NCBI GenBank assembly: GCA_011032825.1
Contig: JAADJZ010000003.1
Span: 1,488,001-1,552,000 of the forward strand
DNA: 64,000 nucleotides
DNA from: Massariosphaeria phaeospora
Lineage: Eukaryota; Ascomycota; Dothideomycetes; Pleosporales
Reading direction: 5' to 3'
Below the pieces are notes generated by a model, which did not search any database, had not been told where the DNA came from, and was given only the letters and a program-made list of their open reading frames with translations. Every line of letters begins with the position of its first letter. The stretch's first letter is position 1. Positions 1 to 10,638 of the stretch are shown here, one piece after another. Made by a program: the position numbers and the translations under genes.

Positions 1-1469
1 TTTACTTTGCTATATTAAAAACATGCTTTGTTGTTGTAAAGCTTTTATTGTTTTTTTTTAGATACTTCGTTCTAAAGTTGTTGCTTTGTTAAAGTAGTAT
101 TCTTTTTAGTAAACTACTTTCGTAGTAGCTTGTTATTCTAAATTTGTTTAATGCTGTCAATATCTATTAAGTTGTAATAATAGATTTTTTTAATCGTAGT
201 TACTAGGCGTATGTATAGTTTTATAGTAAACTTGCGTTTTTACTATTATTGCTATAGTTAGTTGTTAATTTATACTATAGTTTTAATTAACTCGTTAAGT
301 GCCTTAAGTTTTTTGTTTTAACTAATTTTGTTTTTTACGTGTTTTTTTAACTTTGCGTAGTAAAACTTGCATAAGCTGCGTTTTTCTACGTTGTTTACTT
401 TAGCCTAAATTCTTTTAAATTTAGTTGTGTATTTGCTTGCAAACTTTTTTTATTGTAGTAGTGTAAGTTTCTTTTTGCTTGCTATGTTTTATTTACTTTT
501 TTGTAAATTAAATAAAGCTTTTTCTTAAACAATTTTTAGCTTGTAAAAATGCGTTGCGTGTTTTGCTTTATTTTTTTTATATTATTACAGTTAATGTAGT
601 TGTTTGCGTATAGCTAAAACTATTTTGCTACGTTGTTTTTTATATGCATTCTAGCTGCAAAGATTTTATTTTACTTAGTTAAAAAGCTTGTTGCATAATA
701 TCTGCAGTAGATGTCGATACTTGTAAAAAATAATTGTAAAGTTTTTTTTTGTTTACTATATTTTTCTAGAGACAGTGCTTTCGCAGCACTACTAGTTCTT
801 TAACTTTTCAAAATTTTAACTGTTTCTAATAGTTTGCTAATTTGCTTGCTTATTTATTGTATATAGTTAGCTTGCTTTGCTAGTACTATTGCTATAGTGC
901 GTGTTAGTACTTTTGCACTACTTTTGCTTAAGCTTGCTAAAGTTTTTATATTGTTTTAGTTTTAAACCTAAAGTAGTTAAAGTGTTATTAGAAGTGTTTT
1001 TTTACTAAAGGTTTTTGCAATTGGACTTGAAAATTCTGCCTAAGAAATTGTTCTATGTTCGAAAAGCTTAATAACAACAAAAGAAACAATTTAATTTTAA
1101 TTTTAAATAGAATAACAAAGTAACAATCTATTGCCTATAGATCTAATCTATGTATAAAATGTACTTAGAAAAGTTAACTACAAAGAATTAAAATTGTAAA
1201 AGAAATTCTACTAATTTATATAGCTCTATAATTCTTTGCTAAAAGCGTTTTACTTAGTTTGCTTAGTGCTAAAACTACTAAGCGTGCTAAGCACGTTACG
1301 TAATTCTTGCTTACTTAACTTTGCTTTGCGCATTGTTGTACTTTCGTTTTGCGTACTAGCAAGCTCTAACAACTTTTCTACGTCGTTAATTAGTTTACGA
1401 TACCTAGTATCGTTTTTATTTGTAACATTTAGCTAAACTTGTAGCTTTTGCCTATTAGCTTTGTTAGAA

Positions 1470-2110
1470 GTAAAATAATTTTAGAAAATTTGCGTATAAA
1501 CTACCTATAGAAATTTATAAAGTCTACAAAACTTTAGATTTTCTTAACTAAAGTAAGCGCTTTTTATTTAAAAATTACCTATACTTTTTCTAGATCTATA
1601 CTAATATCTTTACTAACTTTGATAATAAAGCTAAAGTACTTAGTTTTTATAACTTTAAACTTTAATTTCTTAATATTAAAGTATAAGCTAGCGTTCTAGA
1701 GTTTATAAAAAAAATTCTTAACTCTTTAGTAGTAATCTCTCTATCTTCTATTATTTTATAGTTTTTTAAGTTTTAGCTATACAAATATAAAATCAAAGCT
1801 TTTTTTATTTTAGAATACAACTTACGTATTTCAATAAAAAAGCTCGTAGGCAATATCTAGCTTCTATTAGAGTAAATAAGTACGTTATTAATATATATAA
1901 AAGCGTTGATATTAATATACGCTATAATAACGTAGTTTATACACTTCTAGAAAGTACTTAGCGCGTTTACTAGCTTAAAAAAGTAGATAGTTTATTTGTA
2001 CAACTTAAATCTTATATAGATTACTATTTTCTACTTTTTTCTAAAGTAATTTATATTTTGTAAAACGCCTAGATAACGTCTAGCTTAGTAAGCTATTTTA
2101 CTTTACTAAT
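1470..2110 (-). pseudogene. Ty3/gypsy retrotransposon reverse transcriptase to RNase H boundary, RIP-degraded
   Basis: Reading the minus strand gives ordered Ty3/gypsy pol motifs broken by stop codons. They are a KLDVI block with the first catalytic Asp near 2,080; a block matching EWKTAFRTRFGLYEW just above 2,000; FFKLVNALSTF (expected PFGLVNAPSTFQ) at about 1,950-1,985; AFIYINNVLIYS (expected AYIDDVLIYS) at about 1,875-1,925; KTKYFSFII (expected KTKYLGFII) near 1,640; and SFVDFINFYR-FIRKFSKI (expected SFLGFANFYRRFIRNFSKI) near 1,500. The catalytic YIDD is now YINN, which two G-to-A changes explain. About 110 bp of extra sequence seems to split the RT near 1,690-1,790. Gag and integrase could not be delimited. 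Clearly non-functional. Confidence 0.85.
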
Positions 2111-4317
2111 TTAGTTTAACGTTTTGTAGATTAGTAGTAAAAAGCATTAGTTTTTCTTTAAAATTATATTAAAAGCTTAGTAGTTTACGTAGAACTTTAA
2201 CTTACTTCTAAGTTTCTTTGCAAATAAAACTAGTGCGCTAGTAGTAGAGTAGCTAATAAGTAAATTTTTAGTTAAAGTAGAAAGTAAGCTTTTTTCTTAG
2301 AATAAGTAGTTTATTTTTTAATATATTATAGAGTAAGCTATATAAAACTTCTAGCTCTACTCTATTCTACTTTACAAGTTTAATAGTATAGTTTATTTTC
2401 TTTTAGTAGAGTATAAGCTTATTAGCTTCTATTTATAAAAAAGCTTTGTACTAGTTTTATATCTAGTTTAGAAAAGTTTTTCTTAGATTAAGTTTAGTTT
2501 TAGAATTTAGTACTTTCTAGATGTCTACTACAAACGCCGCAAAAACCTAAGTTATTAAACCTTTTTATTTTATATTATATATAAAGTAACTAAAAGCTTT
2601 TATAAATACTTTTATAATTTTAGAGCTACTTAGAAGTTTTCAACTTTTTGAGCTTTTAACCTAAAAGCTTATAGAATATATAAAAATAGATTTCTTTGCA
2701 AAAATAATAGTTATATTATAATAATTTATCTATAGCTAGCTAAGAATAATATTAAATTTATTGTTAATTATAACAAAAACTTAGATAACTTGTTTATAGC
2801 TATTAATATCTATATTAAATAGCGCAGCTTTTTAAATCTTTACTTAGTAATTATTTAAGCTTATAATTAACTAGCTTTCTATTAGAATACGCTAGAAACA
2901 TACTTTATTATAAAATCTCTTGCTTATAATACTATACGTGTTATATTCTAAATCTAGTAATATAAAAGTAAAAGTATTTTAGTTAATAAACAAGTGTATA
3001 GTTAAGAGTTTTCTATTTAGCTATTTCTAGCAAAACTTTTTATACTAATCTAATAGTTTCTACGTATTTTCTTTAACTTACTTCTAGCTATAATTTATAC
3101 TAGAAGTGTTTAGTTTTCTAAATTCTTTATTTTAGTTATATTCTCTATCTAAGAGGTAGTTATTTTAGTAGCTTTTACTAACGTTAGTTTGTTTATAGCA
3201 TTAAGCTTGTAATTATAGCTATAGTAGCTAACTTCTTTGCACCTAAAGTAAAGCTTTAGGTAGTAGCAATATTTAATTTTTTTCTTAGTTTACTAAACTA
3301 CTTTCTTACTACTATAAGCGCGTTTAGTTATTACGCTTAAGTAAGCTATTCTAGTAGTAAGTATTTCTAACGTTTATTTCATAGCGTTAGAGTTAGTAGT
3401 AGAAACGCTATTAGTAGTTATTAGTTAGTTCTGCAAAACGTATTTAGCGCACTAGAGATTTTTATTAATTAGCGCAATATAGTTTATAATATTCTAAAAA
3501 GTACTAGTTATTTCTAGAATTATAATAGCTATTTATTTCTAGAGATTTAAGTAGAAGCTTGCTAAGTAGTAGTTTTTAAGTATATTAAAGTTAGTTACTA
3601 TACTTATACCTAAGTTGTATATAAGTTTTATAAACTTTTTATTATACTTCTAGAAAGTACTTTTCTTTATAAGTAAAGTAAAAAAGTAACTTTAGGCTTT
3701 GTTAGCGTAGTTTTTATTTACGTAATAGATATTTAGATATACCTAAAACTTATCTATTATTCTACTTTAATTTCCTTAGTACTAGGCTAGGCTAGTAATA
3801 GAAGTATAATTTTTTAACTTGTTAAAAATATAGCTACAACTAGTTCTAATAGAATTTCTATTGTAGGCAATTTTATTCTTTATTTATATCTAGAACTTTG
3901 TGTAGTTAGTAATTTTACTACTAAATAGCGCTAGATTAAGAGTTTTATATTTCTTTACTACGCTAGAAGTTTACTTAGCAAAGCTATTAGTAGCTAGGTA
4001 GTATAGGTTTAGAAATAAAAATAAATAAAATACGTTTAAAAAGTTGTAGTAGTAAGCAACTTTTTATTCTAACCTATTAATACAAGCTTGTATAACTTTA
4101 GCTATATTTATTTTATATAAGCTATTATTAACTACTGCTTTAGAATCTAAAGGTTTTCTACTAGTCTAATACAGTACCTATGTTGCGTAGAATATTACTA
4201 AATTATATACTTTTTAGAATTCTATTATATTTTTAATAGATTTTAGATTTAAGCTATTACTATAAAACTATGTTTATTCGTAGAATTAATAATACTTAAA
4301 ATAGATTAATAGTATAG

Positions 4318-5207
4318 TAATCAAGATAGTATATTCGTATAAAGAAAAAAAACTGCTATTTTAGTAGCAATTCTATATAGAGTATTCTTAAAGAATTTAC
4401 ACGTAACTAATCTAACTTATTATAGCTTACAATAGCTATTAATTAAAAAAAATTACTTTTATAAAGCTACTTAGCTTTACGATTACCTAAAGTTACTAAT
4501 TTATTAAATATATTGCTTATTACGTTTATATAGACCTAGATTATATCTAGATCAAAACTTTTATAGGTTATTTATTTACACAAAATAAACTTAATTTTAT
4601 TAGTAGAAACGCTGCTTTACTGTATGCTCTTAGCTTAAGCTACTAATACTAAAAACTTATTAAAGTTAGCTATTATAATAGGCTTTAGATTATTCTAAAG
4701 AACTTAGTCTAACTATTACTATATAGAATCTAAAAGGTTTCTAAATCTATTTAGAAATTTACTACTTTTAAAGAATTTGCTAGAGTAGGTAAGTTCTAAT
4801 ATAGAAAGTAATAAGTTAATAAAGTTTTATCTATAGAAGAAAAGCGCTTTATATACTCTTTATACTACGCTAGAAACTATTAGAGCTAAACTAGAAATTA
4901 GTAAAGTAATCTTGTATAGAATTTACTCTAACTAAAGTCTAGCGACTAAAGTAATCTATTAAGCAACTACTTATTATAGTTAACTTAGTATACAACTTTT
5001 ATATTAAATATAAAACTTTATTTAATAGTAAAGTAATAAAAGTAGTATATTTCTATAAAAAAGCTAAATTACTGTTTTAGTAGTAATATAGTATAGAGTA
5101 TTTTTAAAAAGCTTATATATAACTAGTTTAACCTATTATAGCCTATACTAGCTATTTATTAAAAAGAAATAAGCTTATAAAGCTATCTAGCTTTATAACT
5201 AAAAAAA
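4318..5207. repeat. Imperfect direct repeat pair inside the AT-rich block
   Basis: A stretch at about 4,318-4,486 recurs at about 5,038-5,207 in the same orientation. Both copies share a run around 'gtattcttaaagaa' / 'gtatttttaaaaag', then 'aacttattatag' / 'aacctattatag', and end in a similar 'aaagctacttagcttta' / 'aaagctatctagcttta'. They lie about 720 bp apart and have diverged mostly by C-to-T and G-to-A changes. They could be the ends of a second degraded element or a tandem duplication inside one. Confidence 0.55.
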
Positions 5208-5250
5208 TAGAAAAACTATAAAAGCAAGACTATAGAAGTAGCTAAAGTAT

Positions 5251-5682
5251 ATAACGTACTTTACGAGTTCGCAAGCTACACGAGTTCGCGAACTACTTAA
5301 TTTTACTAAAGAAAATTAATAATCTAGAGCTTAATAACTCTACAACTGCTTAATAGAATTCTCTAAAAATCAAATATGCTATTTCTGTATATATAAGCTT
5401 TATGTAACTAAGATTACTAAGCTATAGCATTAGTACTTAGAAAGTTATTTAAGAAAAGCTAAAAACGTTCGTGCGTTTTTAGCTATCTACTCTTCTAGAC
5501 TAGCTAGAGCTTAGTAATCTTAGTTACATAAATCTTATATATACAGAAGTAGCATATTTGATTTTTAGAGAATGCTATCAAGCAGTTGTAGAGTTATTAA
5601 GCTCTAGATTATTAATTTTCTTTAGTAAAATTAAGTAGCTCGCGAACTCGTGTAGCTTGCGAACTCGTAAAGTACGTTACTA
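5251..5682. repeat. Foldback (long inverted repeat) element with TA-like flanks
   Basis: Two arms of about 170-185 bp (about 5,251-5,436 and 5,509-5,682) are near-perfect reverse complements around a loop of roughly 70 bp. Both outer ends read TAACGTACTTTACGAGTTCG. Each terminus carries two copies of a GAGTTCGC motif. The loop contains a smaller hairpin (gctaaaaacg / cgtttttagc). The arms differ at only about ten positions although the surrounding DNA is heavily mutated. Best read as a foldback-type MITE with TA target preference. Confidence 0.75.
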
Positions 5683-6018
5683 GTACTAAAAATAAAGTAT
5701 TACTTATAAACTACTTTACTAGGCTCAAATGTTTTTTTTTATATTCTAGCATATTTACCTAGTATTTATATAACTTTTTAAGTAAAAAAAAAAAGATAAT
5801 GTATTTAGTTTTGATTTTATTTAGCTCTATTTATTTTATATCTTTGTTTAAGTAAACTATTCTTGCTAACCTCTAAGCTCTAAAATAGCTAGTTTAGTCT
5901 AACTTAGTTGTATAACTACTATTACTGTAACTAGAATTCTCGCTAACTTGTACAGCTGAAGGCCTTAAGCGGCGTTGCAAAACTGTCTACGACGCAACAC
6001 ACTACACACAACCTCACT

Positions 6019-8032
6019 ATGTCGACAGCTGCGAGAAAGCCGCCGCCGCCTGGCACTCCAGCCAAACGTCCTTCTAGCCCTGGATCCACAAACCGCACCC
6101 CAGCGAGGGCCTCGACACCCACGACAACAAATGCACCCCCAGGTGTGACCAGGACGCGCTCAATACGCTCAGGTGTGAACGGCACCCCGGTGTCCGCGCG
6201 CGCTGCTGCCCGGAAACCGCCGACGACGTCCAGCTTGAGCACGAGCTCATCGCAGGCCGATGGTGTCGATGACGAGGCAGCCCGCGAGGAGGCGGCCGCA
6301 TACCTGCAGGACCTCAAGGAACGGTCCCAGAAGTCAGCGGCCGAGGCCGACGAGCGGCAGAAGAAGATTGACGTGTTGAACTCACGACTCGACGATGCTC
6401 TGGCGGAGCAGGCGAAGCTCGAGGAGCGCACGCATGAAGCGGAGGAGCGGGTCGAGTCGCTGAACAATGCAAAGCGCGAGCTCACAAGGCAACAGCGGGA
6501 ACTGGAGGCCATCTACGAAGCTGAGCGCGCACAGTCGATGCGGGAGAAAGAAGATGCGCAGACGAGGCACGAAGAGCAGCAAGAAACTATTCAGCGCCTC
6601 AAGGAGACCATGGCCATGAAGAACGTGCACACGAGCGATGGCGAGGAAGGCAACCTCTCTCGGGCCGGTAAGTGCAACGTGGCCACTAACCCGGCATCGT
6701 CGCTTGTGAACGCTGGTGGTTAACGCAGTCGCAGCCAGTTTCCGCAACCACCCCTCGCGAAGCAACTCGTCGCAGAATCTAGAGGGCTCCGGCTCCTTTG
6801 CGCCCCCGTCGTCTCTGCAGCGAAGCAACTCGCGCAACAACTCGAAGCTGATCCTGCAAAAGGACAAGGTCATCGAAGGCCTGCGCCTCGAGCTCGCCGA
6901 AGTGCAAATCAAGCTGGTGGAGATGGAGAATGCCGGCGGCGGGCGCATGCAAGAGCTGGAGAAGCAGCTGCTGGAAACACGCATGACCAACGCTAGACTC
7001 ATGGAGGACAACGAGAGCTTCCAGCTCCTGCTCGGCGAGAAGACGCTGAATGGCGATCTGAGCCGCGGTGACTTCTTGCGCGAATCCTCGCACACCGAGG
7101 ACCGCGCGCCGTCACGCAACGGCCCCTCGACCAGCCTCGCCGACGAGCTGGAATCAGCGGAGGGCGTCGAGGGCGAAACGATCCGCCGGCTGGAAGCCGA
7201 GGTCAACGGCATGAAAGAGCAGAACAAGGCCCTGACGCTCTACATCAACAAGATCATCGGCCGCCTGCTCACGCATCAGGGCTTCGAGTCCGTCTTGGGC
7301 AACGACCTGGACGGCGATGCCGGGTCTGGGGCAGCGGCGAACACCAACAAGGAGCTACCCCCGCCTCCCCCACCGAAAGAGAACGAACAGCCACAGGGCT
7401 TCCTGCAGCGCGCCAAATCCGTCGCCATGGGCGGAGGTCGTGCAAAACAACGCCCTATGAGCTACGCACCGCCCCCTGCCGCCCCTGCCATCACAACGGT
7501 GAACGAGGACCCCTCGACCGCCCCTAGGATCCCCTTGCAGCGCGCACAAACTACCCGCGTACCCAGTGGTAACAGCCATCGCCGCTCCACCTCCGAGATG
7601 CCTCAGCCCGGGGCTGCCAACGTCATCAACAGCATGTTCCGCGCCCCGCCACCCGCAGTTGCATCAGGCCAGACGTCGCCCGGCCTCGCCTCCCCACGCA
7701 ACTCCTTCTTCGGCATCCCCATCGGCGGCCAGAGCGCTAGCAACCCCGTCTCCCGAGTCCCATCCACTGGCGCCCCCATCTCCGAAGAGAACGACTCGCG
7801 GTCCGAGAGCGCGAGCGTCGATACACCAAGTCCCCCACGACGCACGGGCACCACGGCCGGCGGTGTCATGACCGGCAAGCAGATGCGCCCGCTCCGCTTG
7901 GTCCAGAACGAGGAAGAGGCCATGCAAGCACGTAAAGCCGCGAACCGCGCGTCGTGGTTTGGTGGCTTCTTTGGCAACAACGCCGACCGCGCCAATATAG
8001 CGGAGCCGAAGAACGAGAGTGCACCGCAGTAG
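6019..8032 (+). CDS. Coiled-coil protein of unknown function (two exons)
   Basis: Exon 1 is 6,019-6,667 and exon 2 is 6,729-8,032, with a 61-bp intron (donor GTAAGT, acceptor ACGCAG). The join LSRA-V-AASFRNHPSRSNSSQNLEG keeps frame. The N-terminal ~75 residues are basic and rich in Pro, Ser and Thr. Residues ~85-205 form a charged coiled coil (repeated E/K/R/Q heptads with LEERTHEAEERV and KRELTRQQRELEA). A second coiled coil surrounds LILQKDKVIEGLRLELAEVQIKLVEME and INKIIGRLLTHQGFE. The C-terminal third is Pro/Ser-rich and ends in a WFGGFFGNN motif. This architecture recurs in ascomycete proteins of unknown function; a cytoskeletal or scaffold role is only a guess. The start codon lies just 80 bp from the AT-rich repeat block, so its promoter is largely repeat-derived. 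Confidence 0.85.
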
Positions 8033-8578
8033 TCTTGCGATGAGACTATATTCATCAATGTTATCCATGACTGCTAGTTCTATTCTGGGCTTGAGTAGTG
8101 CACTGGAGGGCATTCGAATTACATTACAAGGTGCGCTTTGGCGTCTTTTGGTAAATGGGCTTCGGGTTTGGTTGAATTGACGCAAAGTAACATCGCAGTA
8201 TCAATTATGATTATCAACACTTTCGGTATGTTTTGGAGATGAAGGTCTGAATAGGATCCTATGTGCACATACATCTTATCAATATCATGGGAGAAGGGAA
8301 CATTGCGGTCCATCACTCTTTGGTGCTCCATTCTTGGTTCTCTGGAGCTTCTAGTGTGTGGAGGGACTCTTGTATACCCGTCCAGACTAGACTGCGGTTT
8401 CTTCGACGTCGCGTCTTGATCTCCCTTTTTGTTTTCTTCATCTGGTAGGATTCGAGGACGGCGTCAGCGTATCTTATTATTGTTATTATTAGTCACTTTT
8501 AGCTTTCCATGCGTTCGTGGTCCTCCATCCGTTCCTTGTCTATGCTGAATGCGTAGCCGGAGTCGTCGCTTTACGCTT

Positions 8579-8905
8579 TCAAGTCTGTTCACTGCGAACG
8601 CCTACGCAGCTATTGTTTCTCGCCCTCCGCATGCCGCTCTGTCGCTGCTCTGCATGATAGTGGTATTCCTCCATCTCTTCTGCAGCCATCTCATTGTCGG
8701 CTTCAATTCGACTGGGATGTAGACTCAGACTGTGCTTCTTTGCGTGGCATTGCACACAATTTCTACCCTTGTCATATCGCCGCTTCATGCGATTCGGACA
8801 TGTCGTTGGATCGAGACTGTGGCTTTCTGCATGTGGACACAGGGGGTATTTGATGTGTAGGGTCCAGGAACAGGTGCGGCAGGTGGAAAGGTGGGCGTAG
8901 CACAT
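8579..8905 (-). CDS. Small Cys-rich hypothetical protein
   Basis: An ATG at 8,905 opens a 108-residue frame that begins MCYAHLSTCRTCSW. It has closely spaced cysteines and histidines: a C-x5-C-x2-C start, then YPLCPHAES, PTTCPNRMKRRY and GRNCVQCHAK. The Cys pairs resemble zinc-binding knuckles of short fungal proteins, and the second half is acidic and His/Glu-rich. An in-frame ATG 31 codons upstream (8,998) exists, but the extension is less protein-like. No family was recognised. It sits convergently to the coiled-coil gene. Non-coding chance is real. Confidence 0.4.
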   Translation of the reverse strand: MCYAHLSTCRTCSWTLHIKYPLCPHAESHSLDPTTCPNRMKRRYDKGRNCVQCHAKKHSLSLHPSRIEADNEMAAEEMEEYHYHAEQRQSGMRRARNNSCVGVRSEQT

Positions 8906-8999
8906 GATTGGGAAGATACCTAGGTAGGTAGGTTGAATCTGTGAGGGGTTTGGGAGATGAGATGGCGATATAGAAGCAGAACAGTTGTTCAAAAACACA

Positions 9000-9930
9000 A
9001 TGGTCTAAGCTGTACTGTCGTTGAGTAGTGTTATCACAGTGCGATGTCTCTAAAGTAGCTGTGGAGATTTTAGAGCTGTGAATTGTCCTGATGATGTATG
9101 CGGTAGGTAGTGTGCTTGATGTTCTGCAAGTTTGTCCCTGAATATCTAGAGCTGGTTTGGTCGTAGCTGTACGTGAGACATTGTTACTTAAGGATTACGG
9201 TCGGTTTCAGTCTTTCAGAGCAGTATTTTGCCGAAGTTAGGCAAACTTCATTGACTCTATTTATATGATATTGATTTACTAACAAGACTTGCAAGTTGCC
9301 TTTGTTTTGCGTGTCTTTAGTTCAGTCTGATTGGCAAATAAATTGGACGCCTTTGATGAGCCGGTTAGTTTCCAACAATTCCAGTTCTACAAACCCGACC
9401 GATAGCTAGGGACAAACACAAAAATCACGTCGACTTGCATACTGGCCGCATCATCGGCGCAGGTTGTTGCTAGGCTTTGCGTTACCTGAAAATAGTGTTT
9501 TGAGTGGGCAGATGTAAAGCCACAGTGCCCAGGCAAGCTTCAAGCGTCTCTGTTAGAAGAACTCTCTCTAAAGTACACCGTCGTCGTCGTGTCTTGGTAG
9601 GGCGACGGAGTGGCCGGCAAACAGTTGAAGAATTGTCATCAGCCACGAATTACGTTCGTAACGGCCCAAGCCAATCAAACTCGCTCCGGCGCCGCTTACC
9701 GGTACGTCCTAACCGATGCAAACAACCTCGGCGCATAGGCAGCGCAGCGCATCCCCAGCCCGAGCAGTCGCGACCGTCACCACACATTCCTTCACCTCTG
9801 TTTGCTTCACAAGCGGGTGCCATCTAGTCCGCATCTATATACTACTATTCACACTCCACTATCGACCCACCACTGCCGACCGCAGCTCCCTCGACCGCCC
9901 CTGCCGCAGTCGCACCCACTACCCACTACC
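9000..9930. other. Intergenic region upstream of the cytochrome b5 gene
   Basis: About 930 bp with no convincing gene. The last ~150 bp before the ATG at 9,931 are rich in CCAC/CCGAC and pyrimidine runs, typical of a fungal 5' leader. No clear TATA box, tRNA or repeat was recognised. Confidence 0.5.
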
Positions 9931-10259
9931 ATGGCCGAAAGCCTGACGCCCAAACAAGTCGCCGAGCACAGCACAGTAGAAACGGGGCTATACATAATAA
10001 TCGACAACAACATCTACCAGATGGACTCGTTTGTAGAAGAGCATCCCGGGGGCGCGAAGATCCTGAAGCGGGTGGGCGGGAAAGACGCGAGTAAGCAATT
10101 TTGGAAGGTGGGTTTGTCCTCGGGTATACTTCTTTTCGTACCTGTTTTGTGGGAGCTCTGCTAACGCACCGTATTGGACAGTACCACAACGAGGGTGTAC
10201 TAAACAAATACGCCCCGAAACTAAAAGTTGGGACTGTAAAGGAGGAGGCGAAGCTGTGA
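9931..10259 (+). CDS. Soluble cytochrome b5-like haem protein (84 aa, two exons)
   Basis: Exon 1 is 9,931-10,107 and exon 2 is 10,182-10,259, split by a 74-bp phase-0 intron (GTGGGT...GACAG). The 84-residue protein is essentially one cytochrome b5 fold. It has the hallmark EEHPGG haem-ligand motif (first axial His), VGGKDASKQFWK, then YHNEGVL, which supplies the second axial His, and NKYAPKLKVGTV. There is no membrane tail, unlike ER-anchored cytochrome b5, and no fused reductase or desaturase domain, so a small cytosolic electron carrier is likely. Small stand-alone b5-domain proteins of this kind are known in fungi; the redox partner cannot be told from here. Confidence 0.9.
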
Positions 10260-10638
10260 TCCCATATCTTCAAGATTGTTAGGAAATAGCCTCCACTATT
10301 TGGAATCACGTATGGGACTTTAATGAAGCACGAGATGTGGACTGCACGAGACGCAAGTAGAGGTAGAAGCCTAGCAATGCAGGTACATGTTCATAATATA
10401 GTGCCTTGGTAACTACACTGAGCTTGCTTCACGCACCCATTTGATCGTGTTCATGCATTACCTTCCCACGCTAGATACATACACGGTACGTACATGACCG
10501 AAAACTAGAAATCGCCGATGCATTATATGTGGTGTGGTGTAAGTCTCTTATTCAAAGCAAAGTGATGCGGGTATCGTGAGAACGCCTCCGGGTGATGATT
10601 ACGCAAAATTCGACCGTCCATCTGCTCTCGTTCAATGC
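10260..10638. other. Intergenic, nothing recognised
   Basis: A 379-bp gap between the cytochrome b5 gene and a convergent hypothetical gene. It probably holds both 3' untranslated regions. No repeat or RNA gene was seen. Confidence 0.5.

Larger units (their letters stand above)
1..5940. repeat. AT-rich, RIP-like degraded transposon block
   Basis: About 5.9 kb of very AT-rich sequence that ends sharply at about 5,940, where GC-rich genic DNA begins. Reading frames are short everywhere. TAG and CTA trinucleotides are extremely common, CAG and CTG are rare, and CpG dinucleotides remain frequent (a 120-base block at 2,041-2,160 has eight TAG, no CAG or CTG, and three CpG). This fits repeat-induced C-to-T mutation, mainly at CpA. 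Recognisable content is a Ty3/gypsy reverse transcriptase, direct repeats near 4.3 and 5.0 kb, and a foldback element near 5.25-5.68 kb. No functional gene was seen. Confidence 0.85.

Noticed and set aside
1236..1436. 66-codon plus-strand frame in the AT-rich block
   Set aside because: Lies in the downstream part of the minus-strand gypsy pol remnant; hydrophobic low-complexity product typical of AT-rich chance frames.
6382..7227. 281-codon minus-strand Ser/Arg-rich frame
   Set aside because: Antisense shadow of the coiled-coil gene, whose plus-strand frame has heptad structure and consistent splicing.
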